DNA of 64,000 nt from Mesostigma viride. Lineage: Eukaryota; Streptophyta; Mesostigmatophyceae; Mesostigmatales; Mesostigmataceae. Under the pieces are notes generated by a model that saw only the letters and a program-made list of their open reading frames with translations, was not told the DNA's origin and did not search any database. Numbering within the stretch: position 1 is the stretch's first letter; the number at the start of each line of letters is the position of its first letter. The stretch covers positions 2,295,964 through 2,359,963 of the forward strand of contig RPFO01000333.1 of NCBI GenBank assembly GCA_009746045.1. Reading direction: 5' to 3'. Shown piece after piece: positions 10,508 to 22,137 of this stretch. The position numbers and the translations under genes were made by a program.

Positions 10508-10906
10508 GTGCACGCAATCCTACCGGTCAAAGCTATCTACAAAACAGTTCTATGTTCTCTTTGTGATGGTCGCGACCCTAGGGGTCTTGGTTGGCATGCC
10601 GCCCTCGTTTGAAAACACGTTCCTTCCCCACTGCATGGGGCTTGTTGGCCTCTATGACCTGCACAGTCACGTGTCTATTAATTAATCAATAAATTCATGA
10701 CCATGGGCCCACGTGGCCATGTCCATCATCTTTCTCCAAATCACTTAAAGAGGACTAGCACCCCCATGCATGTCCTCTGCACATGCGGAGACGCCAATTC
10801 ATCAGTTTAAATTTTGTATTCAACTCGTGACACGCCAATTAATTAATAAGCTAGTTAATTAATTAATTAATTTTGTGCACATTAATTAATTAATTAATAG
10901 ACACGT

Positions 10907-11019
10907 GCTCCGTGACTCCGCGACGCGAGCACGAGTTTATTTAATTAATTAATTTGCTGCTGGAATACATTAATGAATTATATAATTAAACTCGTGCTCG
11001 CGTCGCGGAGTCACGGAGC
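10907..11019. repeat. Perfect 33-bp inverted repeat
   Basis: The arms at 10907-10939 and 10987-11019 are exact reverse complements around a 47-bp AT-rich spacer. The arm includes GCTCCGTGACTCC and GAGCACGAGTTTA. A diverged single arm occurs at about 9893-9920, 23078-23100 and 23165-23195 (forms such as GGGGAGTCACGGAGCA), usually next to TTAATTAATTA runs. It is therefore the end of a dispersed repeat family. Confidence 0.7.
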
Positions 11020-11029
11020 CTTACGCGTG

Positions 11030-11213
11030 GCGGTGGGCCGAAGTGTAGCGTGACCCACAACGACGTTGTGGGTCACGCCACCACATACAGTGCATACAAA
11101 AGCGCCTTAGCGTGTGGCAGTAGACCGAAGTGCACCCGGCGTGTACACCCGTGTACACCCGGAGTGTACACCCGTGTGCACCCACTTACATGTACAGGCA
11201 GTTATCATATTAT
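11030..11213. repeat. Hairpin-rich dispersed repeat, right (inverted) copy
   Basis: This is the reverse complement of the block at 7540-7965: the palindromic CGTGACCCACAACG/CGTTGTGGGTCACG core, then the TGTACACCCG repeats, ending ACATGTACAGGCAGT. No clear target duplication flanks the pair, so a single 3.7 kb mobile unit is not proven. Confidence 0.7.
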
Positions 11214-13357
11214 GCGGAAAAGTGTCAGATAAGAGCGCCTAAGGGTAGACATGTATTTAAGTACGTGAAAGGCATGCGCTGCACACTGTTTATCCCCACT
11301 TCTATAAATTAAATTAGAAGCTAAGATAAGGAGATAGTTCATACATAGATAGCTGTTGTCCTGTCTTACGTACACGTGTATGTAATGCGTGCGCCGGACG
11401 AGGGTACACGTTCACGATGAATGACATACACCGCGTCTACATTTTTTGGTACACGTTATGCACGTCCACGATTTATACTTTACATAATGTGCGAATTTCG
11501 CACAAGCCATCGTCAATGATGCTATGCTTTCAGTACATATAAACAGTCCAAGCGAACACATTATATTTCATGAGCCTGTCGGGCAAAATTAATTTTGGCG
11601 TGTATGCCAAATTTTAACACGTCGATATGGCATGGCGGCTGTACGTACCGGTGGCAGCCCTTACGCACCTTTCGTAAATACGAGGAAGCCAGACGTAAAT
11701 AACTGAGGATCGAATTTCAGACTTCTGACTTCCGCCGCATCCTTTTTAACCGCAACGCGTCAGTTCATTATTGGCCCCTACATCGAGGGTACCCCATGTT
11801 TGTTGCGTTTCTCCCCGTTTCTCCCTCGTTGCGGAACCGCAAAATCGGTGAGTGCCACTTGCGGAACTGGCTATGGCGATTCTTCCTGACCCCGTATCTT
11901 TCTGTAGACATAAGCTTTTACGCAACGGAAGGTGGCGTTGGATAGCCCTACACTTCCTTCATATAAATACGTCATTTAATTTTTTTTGATTAGTTGCGTA
12001 ACTAGTTGCGTTACCGCGGGTTGGTACTGTAGCTTCCGTCTTCCACCTTCCCCGGCCACAAGCTTTTCCTTGGAGCACAAGCACGTCTTTCGTTTAGGGT
12101 CGTTTAGCTTCAACGGGAACACCCGCGCAAGTCGCAAGTCGCAACCACGGGAATCACTTGCACAAGCTTGCAAGACTTTGCGCAAGACGATAGTTGGCGT
12201 CGTCTATTAGTATTGTCCACGCATTTGCGGCCGTCTGTCAGTCTGCTGACTCTTATCGGCGGTCCGTAATATATTTGTGGCCATGCCCTGGCCATGCCAG
12301 TCATCCGACAGATATTCACGGCCATCAGATGACGTCCAGTAAATTAAGTAAAAGTACTTATGACGAGTATTTACCAGTGGTAGAGAAACAGTCGTCACTC
12401 TACAGTATCGCTTGGTTGGGATCGCTTGCTGCTGGCGTAATCGCGTCCTTGATCGCCGTACCATTCAGGGAGCGGCCGTACCCGGAAAAACTGCATTGCG
12501 CAACAGTTGCCCGTCAGCATCCTTTCCCAAAATTCAAAGTTTGCGCCAAAGGCCAGCGTTCAACGAAGGCAAAAGTAGGTGTTGCGCGCAGGAAAAACCA
12601 TGTCTACGGTTAGTGCTTGGGGCTAGCGCCGGCCGCCGGGCAGAGAGGGCTCGAGCAACGGGGCCACTCACCGAAGTTCTATGTAAGCAGTGAGCGCCAT
12701 CCAAGATTGTGCAATAAGAGATGTTGCAGGCCCTCGAAGTGATGTGATTTCTTCAGCAACCGCTATCAGTAACGATGTAGGTGCACTGTCGATGTATGTA
12801 TGCTGAGCTAGGACATGGTGGTAGCCATTGAGGGAGAAACGTGTGCAGTCCTGAGCCAAGCAGCTCTTTACGCTGTAACGCAGCTCGAACAGGACGTCTG
12901 GAGCGCGCCAAGCTCCTTCAACGGCACCACGGTCAGCGAATTTTTGTCGTACGCTTTAACTAACAACACGAATATAGTTAGCATCCCGTGCTCGAATGTG
13001 TAGGGCCGTTTCGTTGCGGGTAAAGCTTGCCACGTATTTCAGAGATTTTAATGTGTATTCTCTGAATGCTTTCATTACCATGGTGCTTTCCGTGCTCGTC
13101 ATCATATGTATACATTTGTGTTGCCGTTTCCTCTTCCATTTTGCGCGTGTCCTTGCGGGTGACTGACACCGTCGGACGGGCATGCGGCCTACCCGCGAAT
13201 GGCTGAGACTGGCTCCTGCTTGAGACTTGTGGTGAGTAGTGGTTACGATCCCATACATAGGGTCTATACTAAGGATATCACCGTGCTGTAGGTGGAATCG
13301 CATGCAGTGCCTCCTGTTGTTTTTAACTCCCTTTACATGGCATTTTTGCCGAGGGGT
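11214..13357. other. Stretch without a confident gene
   Basis: No recognisable gene. The best open frame is plus strand 12327-12613, 95 codons from ATG 12327. It has one hydrophobic segment (IAWLGSLAAGVIASLIAV) followed by a basic tail and could be a small membrane protein, but nothing else supports it. The rest is low-complexity or unique non-coding sequence. Confidence 0.35.
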
Positions 13358-13595
13358 GAGGATTATTCCTTGTCATGGGGGCATACAGGACGGGTTACTT
13401 ATTCCTTGTCATGGGGGCAGGCAGGACAAGTTAATTATTCCTTGTCATGGGGGCAGGCAGGACGGGTTAATTGTTCCTTTTCATGGGGGCAGGCAGGGCG
13501 GGTTAATTATTCCTTGTCATTAGGGGCAGGCAGGACGGGTTAATAATTCCTTTTCATGGGGGCAGGCAGGACGGGTCACTTATTCCTTGTCATAG
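13358..13595. repeat. GC-rich minisatellite, block 1
   Basis: Tandem units of about 31 bp contain TTCCTTGTCATGGGGGCA, GGCAGGACGGG and TTAATTA, seven or so copies. The tract stops at the 5' LTR of copia element 1 and resumes at 43997, so it is one array split by the insertion. Confidence 0.9.
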
Positions 13596-14243
13596 AGTTA
13601 GCATTTTGGGCAACCAATATGCTAAGTGGATGCAGTTTGGAAAGACCTTTCCAACGCCGTGCTGACCGCCTGAAACAGACAAGGGACGAGAAAGATATGA
13701 GGTCCCGAAGTCCTAGCCGTCCGTGGCCGACTAGGGTACAGTCCTCTGGTATAGTGGACAGGACACGTGGCAGGCCGTGCCTGCACAGGCTTAGCCTGAC
13801 TATCACGTGACTGTGGTCCACGTAGGCCAGAGGAGCAGCAGCCTGTGGCTGGTGGAATACAGGACTGGCACAGGTCTGCAAGGATACTAGGCCTTGCAGG
13901 CTTGTGACAGGTCCTGTACTTCCTAGGTTGCAGAGTCTAGGCAAATCCAGTTCATCCTGGCTCTGCACTGATGCCAGTGGACGTTGAGGATTTGCTTGCA
14001 TGCCTGCACGTGCCTCGTCACGCCGATGGGAACGAGGAACAACGCAAAGGATATAGCTTGGTCATGGGGGATGACCAGCTATCTTGGCAAGCACGAACCG
14101 AGGCTCCCACATTGGTCGTGGAACCGCTCACCGTGGTCGTGGCTTGGTGCACGGGTTAAAAGGTTGCTGCCTTTGCAACTTTGGCTCATCCCGTTGTGTG
14201 GCGCGAGAGACCAGGAACTCACAGTTCTGGCTGTTCGCTAACT
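13596..14243 (+). repeat. 5' LTR of copia element 1
   Basis: A 648-bp sequence that matches the two pieces of the 3' LTR (32719-32904 and 43536-43996). Diverged members lie on the minus strand at 53724-54148 and about 55040-55586. A TTAAAAGG at about 14155 could serve as a weak TATA box. Just downstream, GTACTA follows after one base, as in copia element 2, and may be part of the primer-binding site. Confidence 0.9.
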
Positions 14244-14275
14244 CGTACTATTGCATTTCTGTTGTGCAAGGTTTC

Positions 14276-15424
14276 ATGTCGGCCGAGGCTCGGGTCGAGA
14301 CACCTGAGTCATCCCCAGGGCACGAAGCAGCTCCCGAGGCGCCAGCGCGCGAGAACGCGTTTTTCCCCTATTCCCATCCATCCAACGCTTCTACGTTTGT
14401 GCAGGCCGCCTACGTTGCGAGGGGTCTTGCGGAAGGAGGTTGGGTTGCTGTGTTTGGAAACGCAGCAGGGCCGTCGGCGAACGACCCAGTGGTGATGAGG
14501 ATAAGGGCGACGACGTCGCCAGGGGAGACGGGTCGGGTCTGCACGGAGCGGCTCGTCGCTATTCGCGACGAAATAGCTTCGTTGATCTACAGTTTGGAGG
14601 TCGCGTACCAGGGCGGGCACGTCACCATTCAGGCGCTGGACTTAGCGCGTGAAACGCTGGGCCAGCTGGTGGCCATTTGTTTAGGTGGTACCAGATTGTA
14701 TAACCACTGGGTGGCGACAAGCTCGCTGGGGGAGGGGACCGACGCGTCACATATTATACGGGACGCGCAGACGCGTGAAGCCGACAGTCCGTGGGATTCG
14801 GCTGAAGTGGTGGCTCAGACGTGTGAGCACCTGGTCAATATCTTGACCCAAGAGGCACGTGGTCACGCCGACCACTGGGTGATCACAACACGACCAGCCG
14901 GCATTTGGTCGACCTTGGATACACCGAGGTTGCAAAGCAGGCCGGGGGCGTGTGGGCCAACGGTGACCGTCATCACCGGTCGGGACGTCACCGACGAGGA
15001 TTTTCACAGCGAGTTCGTGGATCGCCCCACGGGCATCATAGCTCGTTCGTCACAGCAGATTGACGAAGGGGACGGCACCAACGAAGGCTACTCAGCTCGG
15101 CGTAGGGCGGAGTTGCATATCCCGTTTGAGCCGGAGCACGACTTCGCTGAGATTGGTCGGGGGTCACGGAACGACAGACGGGGTGGTGGCAGTCGGTGGG
15201 TCAGGAACCTGCAGTGGTATCGCCGTGGTAGTGCGCCTAGGCTGCCGATCGAGCAGACACCAGCCGGGAGGCCGGTGAGCCGGGTATTAGGTCCTTACAA
15301 CGCGGAGGAGGTCCGCTCAGTTCCGCGCGTGGGGACACCGGTGGCACGCACAGCGCAGGAGCGTGAGGAGGAGGCCATAGCTGAGGAACGCCCAGCGGCT
15401 TCTTCAGGCAGCACCAGCGCTTGA
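14276..15424 (+). CDS. Extra ORF between 5' LTR and gag, unknown function
   Basis: An intact 382-residue ORF from ATG 14276, 32 bp after the LTR, ends 53 bp before gag. No known domain is recognised. Residues ~80-160 look helical (RLVAIRDEIASLIYSLEVAY, then DLARETLGQLVAICLGG), and the C-terminal third is Arg/Glu-rich with a low-complexity end (SSGSTSA). Copia elements normally place gag first, so this is an added gene. A similar-sized ORF sits in the same place at 454-1374 in the element at the left edge, while copia element 2 lacks one. The intact frame, next to a pol with frameshifts, is notable. An envelope-like role is unlikely because I see no signal peptide or membrane anchor. Confidence 0.7.
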   Translation: MSAEARVETPESSPGHEAAPEAPARENAFFPYSHPSNASTFVQAAYVARGLAEGGWVAVFGNAAGPSANDPVVMRIRATTSPGETGRVCTERLVAIRDEIASLIYSLEVAYQGGHVTIQALDLARETLGQLVAICLGGTRLYNHWVATSSLGEGTDASHIIRDAQTREADSPWDSAEVVAQTCEHLVNILTQEARGHADHWVITTRPAGIWSTLDTPRLQSRPGACGPTVTVITGRDVTDEDFHSEFVDRPTGIIARSSQQIDEGDGTNEGYSARRRAELHIPFEPEHDFAEIGRGSRNDRRGGGSRWVRNLQWYRRGSAPRLPIEQTPAGRPVSRVLGPYNAEEVRSVPRVGTPVARTAQEREEEAIAEERPAASSGSTSA

Positions 15425-15477
15425 GCCAGTTTTGCCTTGTCTGTCGCCTGTTTTGTTTTGTCCTCCCACTGTATATA

Positions 15478-16586
15478 ATGCCTCGTGGCAAACCGGGAGA
15501 CGGCGACAAGGGCGAGATGGAGGCACCGGCTGGAGCAAGCCAGGAGCCTCGGCAAGACAAGGAGCAGCTGGTGGGAGAGGCGATCCCAGCCAGCGACGGC
15601 GATGGGGGAAAGAGACCAGGCGGCAAGAGACGGCATGAAGACCGTCGCGGTGGAGGAGGCGCGCAAGGTGCGGGCAACAGGGCCAACGGATGCAATAACG
15701 GTGGCAAACGGGCAACCTGCCGTGGAGAAGCGTAAGAGGGACCCCTCCGCTGACGGCAATGGTAAGAGGGCTCACGTGGATGTGCTCTCCCCTGTGCCTG
15801 CTGGACCAAGTGGTGTTGTTGTTGTGACACCCGCTGTGGTGGAGCCAGTGAAGGCGCTGCCAGGGTCGAGACCTCACATGAGTGCTGTCACTGTTATGAA
15901 TGGTCAAAAGCCTCTTAACCCACCACTAGCACAGGAAGCATTGGACAAGTGGCTAGAGGACATGGAGCTTGTTGTGTGCTCCGTGGACCCCACTGTCAAC
16001 CTAGTGCAAGTGTTTCACTCGTCCACATGCAACAGGGACTCGTCAGAGCGTGTCAGGGAAAAGGCTAGAACTGCTGTCAAGGATAAGCTAACCTGGGCAC
16101 AGTTCCTGGAAGGGTTGAGGGAGGAGTTCTCTGACAAAGTTCTCAACCTCACCAACTATTACAAGCATCAGTATGACACCTTTGACTGGATAGTGGGCCC
16201 TGTGGCAGAGGAATGGGCTAGGCTCAACCGTATCAGGGACAAGGGGGCCAAGTATGGCTTCATGGTCACAGATAGGGCCTTTGCAGACTATTTCCTGGAC
16301 CGTATGGGTTTGAGTGTGGATGGGAGGAACGGTGCCCGCATGTTTCTTAACCAGACTGATGGCTCCTTGCGTGCTCTGGAGCTTGTAATCCTCAGCATAA
16401 GGAAGCCAGATCCTGCCTGCAAAGCTATCCAGTCCCATGGCAGCAATGCCACCTCCGCTGTGCAGGGCCAAGGTGATGTCCCCGGGTACCCAGCCCGTGA
16501 TGGGGCAAGGCCCAACAAGCGTAAGCGCTTCAGGCGCCAGAGGCAGGGGGCTCAGGGTGGCAAGGGTGCAGGTTCCCAAGGAGGGG
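15478..16586 (+). pseudogene. Gag of copia element 1, N-terminal part (split by the CACTA-like insertion)
   Basis: The probable start is ATG 15478 (MPRGKPGDGDKG). That frame closes at about 15735, and the rest of Gag continues in another frame from about 15640 (MKTVAVEEARKV), so one frameshift is likely. The body has copia-type Gag features: WLEDMELV, then FLEGLREEFSDKVLNL, YKHQYDTFDWIVGPVAEEW, and a basic run NKRKRFRRQRQ. The frame is cut at 16586 by the insertion. Its C-terminal part with the zinc knuckle resumes at 28721 in the matching phase once one GG duplication is removed. Gag would form the virus-like particle that packages element RNA. Confidence 0.8.
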
Positions 16587-16642
16587 CACTATACTTTTCG
16601 TCCGAGGGTAGTAAAAATGATCCGAGGCGTAAATTACGAGGT

Positions 16643-16925
16643 GGTAACTTACGGCGCAGACTACTCTTACGGTTTACATCCGAGATGGGATCTTTCTCGT
16701 AAGCTACGAGTTAGATCCGAGGTAAGATCCGACGTCGTAATTTACGAGGTAGTAATTTACGAGGTAGTAATGTACGAGGTAGTAATGTACGAGGTAGTAA
16801 TGTACGAGGTAGTAATTTACGAGGTAGTAAGGTACGAGGTAGTAATTTACGAGGTAGTAAGGTACGAGGTAGTAATTTGCGAGGTAGTAATCTACGAGTT
16901 GGTAATTTACGATCCCGGTACTCGG
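16643..16925. repeat. Subterminal repeats of the CACTA-ended element
   Basis: Around ten tandem copies of a 15-bp unit of the form GTACGAGGTAGTAAT or TTACGAGGTAGTAAT run from about 16737 to 16912. Related but scattered units lie inside the right end (about 28500-28662). Such arrays normally bind the transposase. The apparent ORF reading YEVVIYEVV is this repeat. Confidence 0.85.
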
Positions 16926-17624
16926 TCCCGTAGGTTACGACGTCGTATGCTTCTCGCGTACACTACCGGTACTACAATCATGTCGCTATGTCGTTCTGAA
17001 TTGCAGTACGCATGTCACTTATCAGAATTTCACTTTGATTTCACTTAATTTCGGTCAACCTAACCCCTAACACCCATTTACCCGGGGGAAAAAAAATGAA
17101 TGGCATTTGCAGCAAGGCTCATGCAAGACGAGTTCCTATTTCATAAAAAATTTCATTATTAAATGCAGGATTACATGTCATGCACAAAAATCCAACGCCT
17201 TCACAGAAAATAGCATATCAAGTCTTCTGACGACAATATCAAGTCAATATCAAATTCGTGGCTTCTCTTCGTGGCTTGAAATACTGTTTCCATGCGGTGC
17301 GCAGGACAGCTCCGGGGATGTCGGCACCGCACAGAAGCTCCATCCGGGAGCAAGTGCGCCGGGGGAAGATGTTGTACATCCAGAGCTCGATATGTGCGGG
17401 AAGCCGTCGTGTTGGAAACCGAGGTGTCTGCACATAATTCCGCGCGCAGGCAGCTTGTGCCTTTACGGGGGAAGACCTGCGACACAAAAACCGTGTCCGG
17501 ACAATGCAATACGGAGAAATGGCAACGGCAGATGGAGTCGGCTAAGGCCGCTTGTAAGGAAAGTGATTTTTAATGCACGAATAAATGTATAATGCATGCT
17601 ACATCGCCATCGCTTGGGCGGTGA
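16926..17624. other. Stretch inside the CACTA-ended element, possible exon remnant
   Basis: No firm gene. A minus-strand frame at 17239-17487 reads like protein in part (LPAHIELWMYNIFPRR, then GADIPGAVLRTAWKQYF) and could be an exon of an element gene, but neighbouring exons were not found. Confidence 0.25.
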
Positions 17625-18500
17625 AAAGACAAGGACCAACCACATGCCCCCACCTACCCTTCGTGCATCCCGCCCTTGACGAGGCACAACCATGTGCCCC
17701 CACCTACCCTTTGTGCGTCCCTCCCTTGACAAGAAACAAGCACGTGCACCTATCTAACCTTTGTGCATCCCTTCCTTGGCAAGGAACAAGCACACCCACC
17801 CACCTACTCCACATGCATCCCTCCCTTGACAAGGAACAAGCACGATCACCCAGCTACCCACTAGCACGGCAGCAAGGCAGACCTAACAATGGCAAGTGAT
17901 GTTTATCGGTAGAAACTGTTAGACAACTAGCAAACGAGCCAGCCGGTGAAGAGCAAGGCACGCATGCAAGGAATTTGTCGTTGCCTATGACTACGCTTGT
18001 GTTTGTCACTGCAGTTGAAATCTGCATTTGCATCAGCAGGCCCGATCGAACCCCATGTCGCCACCCGCATTTCCACTTATACTTCACGGCCCCTTATTCT
18101 TCTCTTGTGCCTGCCTTTGCCCTAACTGTTACCCTAGCATCTGCCCTTGCCCCTATCCTTTGATCCCCAGTGTTTGCCGTTGCCCTCATCCTTTCCCTAG
18201 TGCCTGCCCTTGTCTTCATCTTTTCCCTTGTGCCTGCCCTTGCCCTTGTCCGTTCCCTCGTGCTTGACTTGTCCTAATCTCTTTCCCTTGCGCCTGCCCT
18301 TGCCCTTATCCGCTTCCCTTGTGCCTGCCCCTGCCCTTGCCCTTGTCATTTCCCTTGAGCCTGCCCTTTTGGCAAGCACAAGTGCCTTTGTCCTTTCCTT
18401 GGCCTTGTGCTTGCTCTTCCAGTTTCCCTTTCCTTTGCTCGTGCGGTTGCCTTTGCTCTTACCCGGGTGCTTGCCCTTGCCGTTTGCAAGCTGCATTATT
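17625..18500. repeat. Two low-complexity tandem repeat tracts
   Basis: At 17625-17860 there are four or five ~57-bp units built on CCCACCTACCC and TCCCTTGACAAGGAACAAGC. At about 18105-18485 there is a diverged repeat of TGCCCTTGCCCTTGTCC type. No gene is supported; frames here are repeat-derived. Confidence 0.8.
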
Positions 18501-19218
18501 GTCTTAGCAAGCTAGCAAGTGCAAACTGGCACTGAGCCAGAAATGCAAGCAAAGCAGCCAGTGTAAATAAGGATGGACGGGAACAGTAGAAAGCTAGGGG
18601 TGGCAACGGTGCTAGAGCTCATGGCAACAAGGTGGTCCCATTCTTGCTGCATTGGGTGCGTTGCGTGGGTGGGATATTGCGAGAGGGGGACATTCTTGCC
18701 TTGGTTGTGTTTTCACATGCACCCGGTGCTTGAATTTATGCGTGCAAGGGTGGCTGGTATCCCAACCAACAGCCTAAGAGGAAAAAGAGTGCTTAGAAAG
18801 CAAGAATGACTTAATGTTGGTAATAGCAGTGGCGGCGGCAGCAAAAACTGTTGTTATAGATGCAAGCTACAACACTGCGGATGGTTTCTCACACTAATGT
18901 GGATAATGATAATGCATGCCACTTAACGGGACCATATAAACCACAACAAGAATAAATCGTGAGAGCAAAAGAAAGGGGAGTACAAAATGGCCGGCTTACC
19001 TAGCTACAGCAAAAAAATTGCATGAAAAACAAGATAACTCACCTTTGTCGCAGCAGTGACCATATCAGACAGCTCACAAAAACTTGTTGATCCTTGAAAC
19101 TTCCTGCTTGAAGGCAGCCACCAACGGTCTGGAGTTTTCACCCCAGTCCTTCTCAACAGCCAAGGAAAAGGGAAAGAGAGAGGAGGGGTGGGGAGGGACA
19201 AGAGAGCGGGTGGTGGGA
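18501..19218. other. No feature recognised
   Basis: This is unique-looking sequence inside the CACTA-ended element between two repeat tracts. I see no coding signal beyond short chance frames. Confidence 0.4.
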
Positions 19219-20334
<1,116 letters not shown>

Positions 20335-20735
20335 TGATACACAAATACCGTACAAGTGATACACAATTGCAGCCAGGACAACAGCGGGTCGCTGCGTACC
20401 TGCCGTGGGAAGGAGGACAAGTGATACACAAATACCGTACAAGTGATACACAAATACCGTACAAGTGATACACAATTGCAGCCAGGACAACAGCGGGTCG
20501 CTGCGTACCTGCCGTGGGAAGGAGGACAAGTGATACACAAATACCGTACAAGTGATACACAATTGCAGCCAGGACAACAGCGGGTCGCTGCGTACCTGCC
20601 GTGGGAAGGAGGACAAGTGATACACAAATACCGTACAAGTGATACACAAATACCGTACAAGTGATACACAATTGCAGCCAGGACAACAGCGGGTCGCTGC
20701 GTACCTGCCGCGGGAAGGAGGGGGGTGGTACACAA
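20335..20735. repeat. Compound tandem repeat, about four units
   Basis: Units of about 92-111 bp contain CAATTGCAGCCAGGACAACA and GGTCGCTGCGTACCTGCCG, each followed by one or two copies of a ~22-bp subunit with GTGATACACAAATACCGTAC. The variable number of subunits explains the uneven spacing. Confidence 0.9.
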
Positions 20736-22040
20736 ATATCCGACCTATATATTAGCAATAGCCGCCGCCTATCAAACAGGTCCTATTCATCACGAGCGTC
20801 AACGCCCCGTCATCGCCCCGTCATCGCCCGGCCGAGGGCCTTAACCTGTTAACTCTTTATTCGGAGTGATAGTCAACGACCTATACTACCAATAGCTGCC
20901 GCATATCAAACATGGGCTTATCATCACGCCCGTCGAGGGCGATGACGGTGACGGTCGTCACCACTACAATACGCTTCCGCGGACACCTTTTTCAGCGGGG
21001 AAAGTGCCCCCGGGCTTCCGGGGCAAATTCAGCAAGCGCTGCGGAACTTAGATACTAAAATTTCGTTTTTGGTTCGTACCGTACAGCCAATCATTTTGCG
21101 CCCGGATCAAATTGTGATCTGGGCACTGAACACAAAAATTTCAGCGGAACGTACGAAAAACCAACGCAACTACAGAAAATTTTCAGTGACGAAACTGTAG
21201 TACCGTGTACCAAGCAAAGTGTAGTAGGACTTCGCTAAAATCACGTTCGGAATTTTTCCCCGCAAGATTCCCCCGCAAGATTCCCCCGCACGATTCCCCC
21301 GCTAGGTTCAGGCTCCAGTCGATGCTCGCCAAATGGCGCAAAAAAAGAAACATATGTTAAAATCAACGGTGCAAATCCTCGTTACCGCTCGGGTAACATT
21401 CTCACTCATTTCGCGTCTCCTACGAACCGTATTGTAGTGACCGTCATCGCCCTCGACGGGCCAACATCTAAACTCTTCTCTTAATCAACAATCTATATTA
21501 CCAATAGCCGCCGCCTATCAAACAGATCCTATTCATCACGCGCGTCAACGCCCCGTCATCGCCCCGTCATCGCCCCGTGATCGCCATGCCGAGCCAGCCG
21601 AGGGCCAACCTCTTAACTCTTTACATTTGTATTCGGAGTAGTAGTCAACGACCTATATTACCAATAGCCGCCGCATATCAAAAAGGTCGTATTCATGACG
21701 CCCGTCGAGGGCGATGACGGTGACGCCGTCACCGTCATCGCCCACGGGCCAACATCTAAACTCTTCTCTTAATCAACAATCTATATTACCAATAGCCGCC
21801 GCCTGTCAAACAGATCCTATTCATCACGCGCGTCAACGCCCCGTCATCGCCCCGTCATCGCCCCGTCATCGCTCCGTGATCGCCATGCCGACTGCCGAGG
21901 GCCAACCTCTTAACTCTTTATTCGGAGTAATAGTTAACTGCCGGCATTGCCATACAAGAAGAAGCTCTCGATCCTAGGTATAGACTACCTCGGGTATCAT
22001 CATCGTAATTGCTAGCATCGAGATCATTCATACCTACCGA
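20736..22040. repeat. Second copy of the kinase upstream repeat block
   Basis: Several units match the block at 7966-8470: TTAACTCTTTATTCGGAGT, the CCAATAGCCGCCGC phrase, CGCCCCGTCATCG rows, and the GGGCGATGACGGTGACG palindrome. One palindrome is split by the MITE at 20962-21439. The block leads into the truncated kinase copy at 22042, which shows that promoter and 5' coding sequence were duplicated together. Confidence 0.8.
20962..21439. mobile_element. 478-bp MITE with CACTA ends
   Basis: The ends CACTACAATACG and CGTATTGTAGTG are inverted repeats, flanked by AC on both sides (20960-20961, 21440-21441). Removing the element with one AC restores the palindrome found intact at 8054-8107, so the boundaries are firm. 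The CACTA start and 2-bp duplication match the 12.1 kb element that contains it; it may be mobilised by the same type of transposase. Confidence 0.85.
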
Positions 22041-22041
22041 C

Positions 22042-22137
22042 GATGGCCAGCTGCAAAAGAAAAATGTCGACCAACAGACAGGACCTATCGCCGGGAACCC
22101 TCAAGGCAATAAGGGCGAGACAGGCTTTCACCGTTAA
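22042..22137 (+). pseudogene. Truncated 5' copy of the kinase gene
   Basis: From ATG 22042 the first ~28 codons are nearly identical to the kinase at 8486 (MASCKRKMSTNRQDLSPGTL, then RARQAF). Similarity ends abruptly and the frame stops after 31 codons. There is no kinase domain. The upstream repeat block is shared too. Confidence 0.85.

Noticed and set aside
9890-10685. Overlapping Gly-Arg-Glu and Pro-Ser-Leu ORFs on both strands
   Set aside because: All derive from the GGGA array; several frames on both strands being open at once shows a repeat effect.
10907-11019. Helitron 3' hairpin
   Set aside because: A hairpin is present, but there is no CTRR end, no 5' TC end and no Rep/helicase sequence nearby.
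20335-20735. Possible CRISPR-like array
   Set aside because: Units are contiguous tandem repeats of variable length without unique spacers, and the window is eukaryotic.
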